DNA of 64,000 nucleotides, from the NCBI GenBank assembly GCA_020746835.1, contig JAGPNK010000023.1, positions 1 through 64,000 on the forward strand. Reading direction: 5' to 3'. Within the stretch, counting starts at the first letter, position 1. Each line of letters begins with the position of its first letter. Origin of the DNA: Stachybotrys elegans (lineage: Eukaryota > Ascomycota > Sordariomycetes > Hypocreales > Stachybotryaceae). This document shows, piece by piece, positions 1 to 9,542 of this stretch. The notes under the pieces were generated by a model. It was given only the letters and a program-made list of their open reading frames with translations. It was not told the DNA's origin and ran no database searches. The translations under genes and the position numbers were made by a program.

Positions 1-626
1 ATGACCCCAGGCTACCTCGATGGTCAATCTTAGATCCCTGGCGGCTCGTATCCTGCACAAGGACGGAAAATTTCTACCAGCGACGATTGGGCATAATGAT
101 GAGCCGAAATGGACAGATGGACTTGCCGAATACTGGATCGAATACCGGAGAAAGGAACGGGGTCTAGTAATAATATACCCTCTCTGTCAGACCAGTCGAA
201 ATGAAAAATTTCCCCTTACATTTAACTCGTCGACAGCATAACTCGACCTGCTATCAGATTTTGACTCGACCCTCTTCCATCTCTTTCCTGGGAGAAGATG
301 GACCAACCGGCTGATACCCTGCCCCCCAAGGATGCGAGTTAGGCTGTTTATGCATTTGGTCACCTGATCATGCTACAACATCTAATCACACTTGCTATCG
401 TCAGCTCCCCATAGCTGGAGTAGGGAGGGGGGAGAGCTAGGATGACGCAGGCCTCCCCGAGGAATGATGGGCTACATATATGCCTGTCCACTCCTGCAGG
501 TCTGCCTTGCATCTGGTTGCCTTCTTGCACTTCCCCCCGTCACTTCTCCATGGTTCGCAGCCTCATTGCACAGCCCTGCACTGCCCTGTCCACCTAATTT
601 GCTCTTGCCCAGCCCCCACGATCGCC
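1..626. other. left edge, no firm gene
   Basis: I see no firm gene here. An open frame at 20-241 (+, 73 codons) reads without interruption but matches nothing I recognise. It may be the last exon of a gene entering from the left, because no TATA or start context supports its ATG. Overlapping frames at 464-767 are low-complexity and unsupported. Confidence 0.3.
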
Positions 627-1023
627 ATGTGCAACTACGTCTACGTAAGTACACATCAACATATTTCTACACCTCCCGTGGCTAGACTAATATGTCGTCT
701 ACAGCGAAGTATAGTTGCGAGCACCACTACCACCTGGTTGAGTCCTGGTGTCCAAAATACATTGTAACGGAAAAGATGCCTCCAGTAGTTGTCTGTAAGG
801 AGTACTGGTAGGCTGCCCTTATACAAAAAAAAGTACATTGGCTAATAACACTTATATAGCGTGACGAGATATGCGGTATGTCGATGTCTTGCGCAGTTCA
901 CATCGTCTAGCTAACTTCTTCGCCACAGGTGCATGCCGTGAACGCCACAGCCTAGCAATCACCCGTGTGCCAAGATGGTATTCCGCCGTGTCTCATCCAT
1001 ACCACCACCGCGTCTCTGCCTAG
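627..1023 (+). CDS. small Cys-rich hypothetical protein, possibly frameshifted
   Basis: Four short exons can be read: 627-644, 710 to about 808, 860-875 and 929-1023. Together they give a protein of about 70 residues starting MCNYVY and containing C-x-H, SWC, MPP and a final ICGACRE segment. This pattern (C..H, WC, CPP-like, CG.C) recalls a family of small fungal hypothetical proteins with paired cysteines, probably zinc-binding. That is recall, not a search. The junctions after exons 1 and 3 have good GTAAGT/GTATGT donors and CAG-type acceptors. The exon 2 to exon 3 junction does not keep phase with the obvious GTAGGC donor. Either I have misplaced that splice or the gene carries a one-base lesion. 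Confidence 0.4.
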
Positions 1024-1616
1024 AAGGGAGCTCTTTGCGAACGATCCACCCCTGTATATCCGATGTATACCGCCTCGACCACCATGCTGCGGTAGCCTCG
1101 CTCTCTCGGGATGAGACTGACGCTCGCTCGCACGCCGGCCAGCGCCTCTGTCTGAATGTGCACGGGATTACATAGTTTTAACAGTAATAATATGCCTCGT
1201 CAGAATGCTTTCTGTACCTTTTCATGTCGTATGTCCCTGTCCACGTTCTGGCCTTTGGCCATTGGCAGGATCCATGCCAGCGCATTCACATGGACTACCT
1301 GACCACCACTTTCCCTTGCCCCCTGCTGCACAAGGTAGCATTCTTTCAAAGAGCCCCTTGGCGAAGAAGATGGAGGGTGGCCGAGTCATCACCCTTAACA
1401 AGGCAGGTGAGCCAGAAGTCCGTTCTCTCTTGCCCCTTTACTACATATGGTACACATACCCCTCATCGGCCTGCCACCCGTCATCAGCCACCCACGTCGA
1501 CCTGCGGCCTTTAACCGAACTGTCGATAAAACATATCTCTGCCCATCTGTCTCAGCGTTCTTCTTTCTACGCCTGCTTTTCTATTCAATTCTAGTCAGAT
1601 CGCTCAACTGCCCACC
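1024..1616. other. intergenic, holds one copy of a diverged duplicated segment
   Basis: The open frame at 1205-1594 (+) has no recognisable domain. The stretch 1301-1375 (GACCACCACTTTCCC, then GAAGATGGAGGG) recurs in diverged form at 4583-4628. This region and 4.5-4.7 kb are therefore old copies of the same segment, and the frames are probably not live genes. Confidence 0.35.
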
Positions 1617-2717
1617 ATGCCGCCATTATCCTTCCTTCTATCTTTGTTGGCGCTTTGTGTCTTGATCGGTGCCCAGGATATCTGCGAACCTGTGTCGCTC
1701 TTCAAACATGCTCATTGTCCTCTACCAAGTCGCCTTCTATCATTGGACCATCCTATTATAAGTCTCTCCAGAGACCATGACAGGCTGCAGAAAGATCTGG
1801 AAGACACATACCGCAATGGGGGACAAATACTCAAGGAATACTTTTATGATCATGGTAACTGGGACAGTGTCGCTCGAAAATCACCTCAGACTGATGGCGA
1901 TCTTGATCTTCTGTACCAACACATGCCACATATTGTTGGAAAATTGGAGAGCTCATCGATAATCTTTGAGCTTGGTCCAAGGTATTTGCCATCACCCATG
2001 CCAGGTAAAGATGCTAACATCGTACCAGCACATACATGAAAAAGTCACGCGCCATTCTCGATGCACTCGAAGCGACCGGATTCCACTACTGGTACGTCCT
2101 GGTGGAATATAACCAGGATATCATCTCCAAGATCGAAGAACTACAGAAGGATTATAGTCGGATCACCTTCATTGTTATATGCGGAGACTTCGACCAAGCC
2201 TTTCCTATAGCGCGAGAGTTAGCCTATGGGAGAACAGCAGCCTTAATTTCTTTGGGAAGCACCTACACGAATGCCGAAAGGAACGTCCTTGGCAACAGGT
2301 TTGGGACCTGGGGTAGCATTGTCTCTGCCATGGGAGCTAGCCAAGACTTGAAGGCGGATGACTGGCACAAACATTACCATTCCCCGGAAATGATGAAATT
2401 CATCTTCGACGCATTCAAACGGGCCGATAAAATAATTGGAAAAACTTTGTTCAGTGACTCGACAGAGCTAGAATGCCGTCTCACACCGACCAGCCACGCC
2501 TATAGGTTTCGACTTAATAACGGCAAGATCATTGAAGTCTTCCCATCCATCAAATCCAACGAGGCGGCTATACTGGACCCCTCAATCCACCAGCCAATGG
2601 TCTTCAGCGAAGTCTTGGGTGCTGAGAGTACAACAATGAGTAAGTTCGATCTCTCTTACAATGGCATGATCTATTCTAACACCGCTAGAATTATTTATTT
2701 TGATAATCCCCACTTGA
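1617..2717 (+). CDS. EgtD-like SAM-dependent methyltransferase (histidine/tryptophan N-methyltransferase superfamily)
   Basis: Exons 1617-1981, 2029-2639 and 2689-2717 give 334 residues, the usual length for the family. The core reads IIFELGPSTYMKKSRAILDAL (helix after motif I), then LISLGSTYTNAERN (the family LGSSIGN position) and a C-terminal MKLFILIIPT that resembles the family's final strand. This superfamily includes EgtD (ergothioneine) and fungal DMAT N-methyltransferase (EasF type), which use SAM to methylate an amino-acid alpha nitrogen. Oddities: the first 20 residues are a hydrophobic leader ending in GAQ, unusual for a cytosolic enzyme, and the glycine-rich motif I is degenerate. 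Both introns (47 and 49 bases) have consensus signals, and splicing the second restores the expected C-terminus. Without that splice the frame ends at 2728 with an unrelated tail. Substrate unknown. No biosynthetic cluster surrounds it. Confidence 0.7.
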
Positions 2718-3387
2718 GGGAGGAATAAAAGTCAAACGCAGCTCCCCCCGACTACATATGCTTTGCTGCCGCAGGCGCAGCCCCTCATTGTTCTCTGGCT
2801 CCAGCCAAGGGTGATGGCAGCTATGGTCTGACAATTCCTTCATTGCTTGATTCTGTTCTTTGGTCCTGCGGGTAGCATACACTATTGTCCTTTTTCTCTC
2901 GCTGCATGCATCTACTTCATCATAAGAAGCCAAATGATCATGTATGTAGACGGGAGATGATGGGGGAGTCGTCTTAAGCTACAGCCAATCAATTCAACTG
3001 TCTACCTACGCTTCCATTGCTAAGCCCTGCTATTGTAATTGCAGTACTGGGATATCCACTTTGCAGAGGAGAGTAGACACGCGGCACGCTGACATGTGAT
3101 TAGAGATTGAGAGGGAAGCTGACGAGTTGGCACGATCGCAACGACGGCAGCTGGTGGGCCGAGACTCAGCTCGGATCACTCAGCTCGGGTCGTCCGCCGA
3201 TCACTCAGGTCACTCTCTCTTCGGCCTTCCCGATGGATTGCTCTTCTAGCCATCTACTTATTATCTCCCTAGAACGCACATTATTTTATTACTACTTCTC
3301 GACCATCTTCCTTCTACCAACATCGCCATCAGCATCACGCATAATAACTGCCACTTACACGGAATTATCCCACTTCAAATCATTGCA
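2718..3387. promoter_or_regulatory. intergenic, probable promoter of the bZIP gene
   Basis: No gene is seen on either strand; the minus frame at 2691-2933 is a shadow. The last 150 bases are pyrimidine-rich and A/T-rich, typical of a fungal core promoter and 5' leader before the ATG at 3388. Confidence 0.3.
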
Positions 3388-4205
3388 ATGGCCCCGCGCA
3401 AAGGCATGTCCATCCTGCTCATCATTCTCCCTGAAGCACCCTCACCAGAGATGTATCTGACTTGGTAGGAATTGCAGGAACCCGCCGTGTCTCAAGCTTG
3501 AGTCCTGCTCAGCTAGAACGCAAGCGTGCCAACGATCGTGAAGCTCAGAGAGCCATCCGACAACGTACCCGCGTACACATTGAGAAGCTCGAGGCTGATG
3601 TTGAGAGCCTCAAGGCCTCTACTTCTTTCAAGCAACTCCAGGCTCTCTCCCAGCGCAATGAAGAGCTCGAAAGGGAGGTAGCGGCCCTCAAGGAGGCTCT
3701 CATTCTCGCCAGCGGCCCCCAGACGGCTTCCTATTCTCCCGGAACTGGCGACTGCACTTGTCTCGACTACAGGCCGCCCCCTTATGCCATCCAAAACCCT
3801 GAACAATGGTTGCCCGCTACGCCTGCCGTATCCAACTTTTCCTCGGGCGTGCCCAGCCCAACGTCGTCCGTACTTGACCCCTCCAACAGCCGCGAAACCA
3901 GCAGTGCCTTGAGCAGCAGCGCCGGTTACCTCATGGAACCCAATTCCTACAGCGACGCCGGTCACAGGGTTATGGATCCCCAGCTGGAGGGAGGCAGGCC
4001 AATGGTGATGGGGTGGAATGACATAATCACGCCCCCCGTTGCAGCTGGCCAGACCCATCAAGATCTGATGCTCACCACCGGAGGTCGTATCCTGTGTGAT
4101 CTGCCTGTACGAACTCGTACAGGTGGCTGGGGACTAACCCGTGGGGTTACAGGATTTCCCGATGGATCGGGAAATCCTATGGAGTCATTTACGTCATTGA
4201 GCTAG
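3388..4205 (+). CDS. bZIP transcription factor, C-terminally short
   Basis: Exon 1 (3388-3403, MAPRK) joins exon 2 (3469-4205) across a 65-base GC-AG intron (AAAG|GCATGT ... TGGTAG, branch CTGAC). The result is 250 residues. The basic region RKRANDREAQRAIRQRTR (about residues 24-41) is followed by a leucine-heptad zipper to about residue 80, then a Ser/Pro-rich linker. This is the fungal bZIP type that normally carries a C-terminal DUF3425 domain and totals 350-500 residues. Here that domain seems only to begin (CDLPVRTRT at about 213) and is replaced by a glycine-rich tail encoded by three consecutive hairpins at 4105-4177. The intron-less reading lacks the MAPRK start typical of the family. 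Probably nuclear. Activity without the C-terminal domain is uncertain. Confidence 0.75.
4105..4177. repeat. three tight inverted repeats in the bZIP 3' coding end
   Basis: CTGTACGA-AC-TCGTACAG spans 4105-4122. A TAACCC/GGGTTA pair lies around 4136-4150. GGATTTCCCGAT-GG-ATCGGGAAATCC spans 4152-4177. Loops are only 2-4 bases and the 8- and 12-base stems are perfect. They sit exactly where the expected DUF3425 domain is lost. Confidence 0.8.
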
Positions 4206-4308
4206 ATGAATGTATATACCACCGTTCTTTGATGTTGACCGAAGGGATAGTCGATATCCAGCAAGCATCCCCCATCACAAGTGGACCCCAACGGATGGGC
4301 TGCCATCA

Positions 4309-4331
4309 CAACACTCCTGTGAGGAGTGTTG
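4309..4331. repeat. perfect 10-bp hairpin, 3-base loop
   Basis: CAACACTCCT-GTG-AGGAGTGTTG. No gene overlaps it. It belongs to the same class of tight hairpins as those at 4105-4177, 5411-5429 and 5479-5510. Confidence 0.85.
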
Positions 4332-5410
4332 GGCCGACACTTCTCTGGTTCTTCATGTAACTATAACAGCCGATGGGCGAGACTGGTGCCCGTAGAAATT
4401 TACGCATTCTAGCTCGATCAAAGTCTATACTGTTGAGGCCTGTAGCAGCAACTGAACTACGCTCAAACATTTGAGGTAGAGAGAAGGCATGAAACCAGGA
4501 CGCGCATCAACGCTCAGCACCAAGACCAACGCGCACTTCAATGATATCTGCCAGGATCTGGAGGAGGGTGCCACGAGCTGTCTGACCACCACTGTCCCTT
4601 CCCCCTGTAGCCCAGGGAAGATGGAGGGAGGTCGAGACTCACAATTATCGCTATTATCCTGCTCCGTTATCAGCCCTCCTCATCTAGGCCTTGCCAAACT
4701 CATTGATGGGTCCACGTCCCCACACACCACATATCCCACATCCTGTATATGGCGGTCATCGGGGACAGGACCCGGCTTCTTGCCGCCGTTTCGCTCGCAA
4801 GCGACCCTCCATGTATGGCTGGTTGTGTCGACGGCCCCCATCGCTTGGTCACAGGACCATCACTTCCTCCTTATCAGCGATGTAGCCGCCGGGACTTCTG
4901 TTCCCCCTGTACTTACCCCTCTACCTTGTTCCCTCCAGCTCGTATTGGGCCTGCAGTGGTACAGCCTTGCAGATGCATCTACCCTCCTCATGACGATGAG
5001 ACATCCTCGCTGTCCATGGGCCCGCCGCCACCGGCCGTCAGCAGTAGTGCCACCTGAGTGATGCGGAAGTTGGAGGCCAGTGCATGAGCGATGAGGCTCG
5101 GGAATCATCTCGCCCCTGATTTTGTGGGCATTGGGCAACCAGAATGCTACCGCCAATTGTCCGCGTCAGCGACGCTCCCCATAGGCGCGTGTACCATCAC
5201 TTCTCAGCGGGGACGGGGGGACGGGCCGTGTGCGCAGGTGTGAACGCCTTTGCGATATCAACTTGTTTGGTGTGGTTTGGCACCAAGCCTTGATCATGTA
5301 TCTCTTTACTGTCTTTATTTTTTTCTTCATTACCACAAGCAAAAGGTTGTCATATCCAGTTCTCAGACATGTGCCACCAGGCAAGCGTTGTCTTGTTCCG
5401 ATGTAGACAA

Positions 5411-5429
5411 GGAGCAAGCTACTTGCTCC
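5411..5429. repeat. perfect 8-bp hairpin, 3-base loop
   Basis: GGAGCAAG-CTA-CTTGCTCC, in intergenic sequence. Confidence 0.85.
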
Positions 5430-5478
5430 ATAGAGGGTCAGGTATTTCCTGTCCTGCCATCAGTACCTAGCGATACAT

Positions 5479-5510
5479 GTATAGGGACGCGTCAAGGCGC
5501 GTCTCTATAC
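5479..5510. repeat. 13-bp hairpin with one mismatch
   Basis: GTATAGGGACGCG and CGCGTCTCTATAC are separated by six bases (TCAAGG). Twelve of 13 positions pair. Intergenic. Confidence 0.8.
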
Positions 5511-7470
5511 CTTGTATTCCTGGAGCAAATCAGGGACGGGGATCAGGGGTCCGTATTGAGTCCTTGTATTCGTTCACGACTTGTGCACTGTGGACCGTGC
5601 TTTATGCTTGGATTATGATGATCATTTCTTCCTGCAGTTGCCGACCTACACGCATGCCTCCCCAGCCACCGTGACGGCACGTGCTTCCTTACTGTGCGGT
5701 TGTACAGTAGCGACACCTGAGTGCCGGTTTGCTGCTTTACAGCCGTTTCGCTCGCAAGTGACCCCATCCCCGGCAGAGTGCTGTATGATGCATTGGCTTA
5801 ACTGGATGATTGCTCCGTAGCCCCTATCTCTTGCCACTGGATGGCTACGTCCTTGAAGGAAGCGTCTTATCGATGATGTAGCCGCCGGACAAGGAACACC
5901 TGGTTATAGCGACAGGCGAGCCAAGCCTGACAAGTGGCTTGCAGGGAAGTGAGGAGGTAGGCGCAGAAAGCCAGCTGTCTGCCACTAGATGTCAGCCACG
6001 TCGACTGCAAAGAATCATCATCCTAGACTACATATGCATATATTGGCCGCGGCCGCCTTGGCCGCCCTGACCGTCTCTTCCAAGCGACCCAATCCCATGT
6101 AGCATTGTGCAGGTTGCATTGATAGTTGGTGCTAACTCTTTGACCTGGTGGACATCATTTGCCTTCGCCCACCCACACGACAGCGCCTTCATTGGAGCAT
6201 CCCGTAACCACCGCATCATCGTCCCCGTCCATCACCTCGCTTACTATTCTCCTGCATTTGTAATGCAGCGCTGCGATGTCTTACGCCCCCAACCTGTCTT
6301 GCCACCGGACATCCCTCGGCGATGAACTATAAGAACCCCTTTGGTCCTCCGATTGCAATGGAACTTTTCATTGCTTAAAGTCAATCCGGCATAAAACCAC
6401 CGACATCTTTTTAAGGAGACTAAGTATGTATGTCCATTTCCTCTACTAGATTTTAACTAATTTTAGGGCTTGGAAGAAACTTTACCGAGAACTTAGTCGA
6501 AAAAAATGGAAGGATATAGGATTTATCATCATTCGAAGGAGATGGAACGTAAGTAACGTGTTGACCTTTGTGGTACATCCTAATAATATTCTATAGTCAG
6601 GCCACATACTACCGTGGTTGATAGAGGACAACTTAAGGATCTACGCCTTCGTTGGGCCAACGCCGGGGAAAACATCCCTTTCACGGAGGAAGATCGTCTC
6701 ATTGTTGTAAGGCCTCGCACTCTAAGCGACGTATGTTGGGATGCTATGAACAATATGGGTTTTCTTTTCCTGGGTGTGTACGCTCTGAGTCCAAAATAGT
6801 CGCCCAAGTTGATGGAGGAGGAGGAGGCTCGGACATAGAGCCAGAGGTAGAGCTGGTTAGCAACTATGTGACGCACTCATTACACCCAGAGGCTCGCTAA
6901 TGCAAGATGTTCACCGCCCCCACACTGCTCCTCGTCACACTGTCCCTGGGGTATTAGTTAATGACCAGGTCGGAAAGAGAAAACTACGTCAACAAGTCAG
7001 TCGAAGCTTTCCGCCTGGACGTCGAGTAAGCCTCCAAGCCGCCCCAGTCCTTTGTTGCTTTGGACACGGCCAAGTCAATATCCCCTACGGAAGCCACTCG
7101 GGAGCTGAGGCGTGGACGTAAAATGGATGAGAAAAATAGTGATGGTCATGCTGTACAAGGACCGCCCGTCAAGCCAAGAGGAGAAACCAGCTCGGGTGTT
7201 AGGTAGGGTCGCACCATGACAACATAGCATGTAGCTGCGGCTCCGCGGCCAAGAGCGGATACGCTGGTTGTGGGGGGTGTTTTTAGAGCCAGGGGCGCTT
7301 ATAATTAGCCCCTTATATCTGCACCCCACTCTCTTTATTTAAGCCTACCTCTCCCTTTTCCTAACAAGACTATGATATTTATCACGTATGAAGTGACACT
7401 TTCACTTTGCTTCTGCCTATCTAGAGTTGGTTATTTAAAATTATACTCAGTCGGCTAACCTTGATAACAG

Positions 7471-7642
7471 GCATAAAATGTCGACATTGCGACACTTGGA
7501 CTCGATTGTAGTACTTGCCCCTGGCGGGCGCATCATGGAACAAGGGTCTCACGATGAGCTGATGGCGAAGCGTGGGGAGTACTACGAGCTAAGACGCATA
7601 AATGAGGGACTGGAACCTCGGCCATTGCTGGAAATAAACTGA
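7471..7642 (+). pseudogene. orphan 3' exon of an ABC transporter
   Basis: After an acceptor-like ATAACAG, the frame reads HKMSTLRHLDSIVVLAPGGR and then IMEQGSHDELMAKRGEYYEL, ending at a TGA at 7640-7642. This is the last part of an ABC nucleotide-binding domain: the H-loop histidine (H-x-x-ST), the D.I.VL..G.I.E.G.H.EL strand-turn and a short tail. No Walker A, signature (LSGGQ) or Walker B motif can be found upstream, so only the last about 55 codons of a B-type or multidrug exporter survive. The neighbouring sequence is the same decayed region. Confidence 0.65.
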
Positions 7643-7911
7643 CGCTTGTCAATTACTAGGGAACACTCTCCCTGCATGAAGGCAGTTTCGACTGAATATG
7701 GATGCAATAGCTTGTATCTATATTCAGTGTCTTTAGAATCTCTCACACTAAGCAAGCTCTACACTCAATCATAGTATACAACTGTTAAATTAAACAATTT
7801 GCTTTCTCTCTTGGAACCCGCTGCGCATTCATCTTCGGTGAATGTTTATGTTGTATTAGTTTATTGGAGGTCCGCCACGTTGAGCAATATTGCTATCACC
7901 AAACCATCTTG

Positions 7912-8379
7912 TCAAGAACCCATCCGGTTCATGGCGTTTCTTCTGAATATCCTGATTAGAAAACCCAGGCCTAACAAAGCCGCCAGAACAAGACTAGTGA
8001 TGGCAGTAAATTGCGCAGGAAGGATAAGTCGCTTAGGTCCTTCGGCTGCAAATAGCCTCCACCATTTCAAGGCCTTGTCGCCTAGGAGACTATATGCAAT
8101 CAGTAGGAAGATTGATTCTAAGCCTCCACTGAAGTTGAAAGATTTAGACTGGCGAATGAGCATGAAGAGGCGGAAGCCAGTATACGCAACAGATATCCAG
8201 TACGTGGCTATTGCCAGTTCGGCCCATCTACTCTCACTAGAGATGCCTTGATCGTCGAAATGGCGGTGGATCCTCAATGCATAAATGGTGACGAAGACAC
8301 TCAACGTTATAGAGCCAGCAAGGTCGATGAGTGCAGAGAATAATAGCCATTTTTCTACCGCACTTACAGGTCGTGCCAT
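7912..8379 (-). CDS. small integral membrane protein, unknown
   Basis: An intron-less frame of 155 residues from the ATG at 8379 (MARPVSAVEKW). The frame extends to an earlier ATG at 8475, which would add a hydrophobic leader. I prefer the inner start because it places a polar N-terminus before the first membrane helix. Four hydrophobic segments are visible: around residues 12-34, 52-72, 85-102 and 121-145. I do not recognise the family. A short segment at about 8290-8335 recurs in diverged form at about 11983-12020, so this gene once had a relative downstream. No operon-like neighbour. Function unknown. Confidence 0.5.
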   Translation of the reverse strand: MARPVSAVEKWLLFSALIDLAGSITLSVFVTIYALRIHRHFDDQGISSESRWAELAIATYWISVAYTGFRLFMLIRQSKSFNFSGGLESIFLLIAYSLLGDKALKWWRLFAAEGPKRLILPAQFTAITSLVLAALLGLGFLIRIFRRNAMNRMGS

Positions 8380-8479
8380 CTTGGACGGTGTCGGGGTGAT
8401 GCTGAGTAGACAGTAAATGCTTAATATTATCGGGAAGCTGCCTCGGGGCAAAGAGTATGGGGCTGTACTTAACATGGCT

Positions 8480-9542
8480 ACACAATCCGTATACTTACGA
8501 TTACATCAATGTATATTGCACTCAGATGGAAGAGTCAATAATGGTTGTTGCAGGTGGGCCCAACAGTTGACGTAGGTTTTGGATCCAGAGGTTTATTCTT
8601 AACTTAGAGAGAGGTAGGTACCGGTACAGGACCTCGTAGTAGCTTACAATAGCAGATCTGTCCTTGATCCTGCAAGATACGATTAAAGAAGTGGCAATGG
8701 ATCAATGGTGTAGCCGTACACAGAAGTCCCTTCCTATGAAGACGATATTGAGACTGTTGGTCGGAGGCTGCCGTGCCGATGGTGGCGTTGGGCGGCCAGA
8801 AATGGCTTCAGCCACAAAGTGCTTCGGCCGAGTAACGCGATCAAGGCCGTGTGACCGTCTTGCAGCGGGCACCAAGGCCTTCCACCAAGCTGGCTGCTCC
8901 GCCCCCTTTTCTGGCTTATGTCATTGCGTCCCGAGTAAACACGTAAGAGTGGTTAGCTCTGTGTTCTCGGCACGTAAACAAAATATCCTCAACAGTTTAG
9001 GGTTTGAGTATCTCCAAGCATCAATAATGGCATTGGGCAGGCAACGTAGCGAATAGTAACTACCGTTTGCAAAAGCATCCCCGAATGGCACGTATATGTA
9101 GGATTTCCTGTTGTGTGCCCAAATGGTATATAGACCAGTGACTTCAAGGAGGCCCCGTCTAACAATAAAGAAATATTAGATCAATAGAAGACAATTGGTT
9201 AAAAAATTCGACTGAGAAAAGCTTGTGGCCGCGGCTGATGTTAAAGCTTTCCAGCCACCTATACCGCAATTGGTCGGGAGCTTCCGTCGTGGTGTCGCCG
9301 CGGCGTCGGCGCCTAGGGAAGGCTTCTACGAGGGGCTTCGGCGAGTGATAGTAACGACCTAGAAACATGGAGGAACTAGACGCTGGCCAGTAAGCCAGGC
9401 TCTATATATGTCCAACAAGATTAATTGAACCCCCCCATTGGCCTCCCTATGGGACCGTAGTCCTTGAATTCTGGCTCAACAATTTCTCCTCAAGCAAAGG
9501 AAGTAATTCATTGAGGCTGGGGACGACCTGCTTCAAGAAGCC
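8480..9542. other. gene-poor, diverged duplicated segments
   Basis: No convincing gene. The frame at 8664-9056 (+) has no domain. Segments 8758-8847 and 9101-9155 recur at 12047-12134 and 11897-11952. Confidence 0.4.
8758..8847. repeat. diverged duplicate, GC-richer copy
   Basis: It aligns with 12047-12134 over about 90 bases with one gap. Most differences read as C-to-T or G-to-A from this copy to the other, the pattern left by repeat-induced point mutation. Confidence 0.65.

Larger units (their letters stand above)
4206..7470. other. gene-poor stretch with hairpins and decayed duplicated segments
   Basis: No convincing coding gene. Open frames at 4489-5061, 5250-5618 and 6614-6900 have no recognisable domains and look like low-complexity shadows. 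The stretch contains the hairpins at 4309-4331, 5411-5429 and 5479-5510, the second copy of the 1301-1375 segment (4583-4628), and a direct repeat of GCCGTTTCGCTCGCAAG with a following GATGTAGCCGCCGG (about 4787-4890 and 5747-5890). Intron-like signals around 6424-6600 (GTATGT, ACTAATTTTAG, GTAAGTAACG) hint at a dead spliced gene, but I cannot assign one. Confidence 0.4.

Noticed and set aside
6600..6720. Walker A-like GPTPGKTS in a plus-strand frame
   Set aside because: It occurs in a short frame that stops soon after, with no Walker B or fold context; probably chance.
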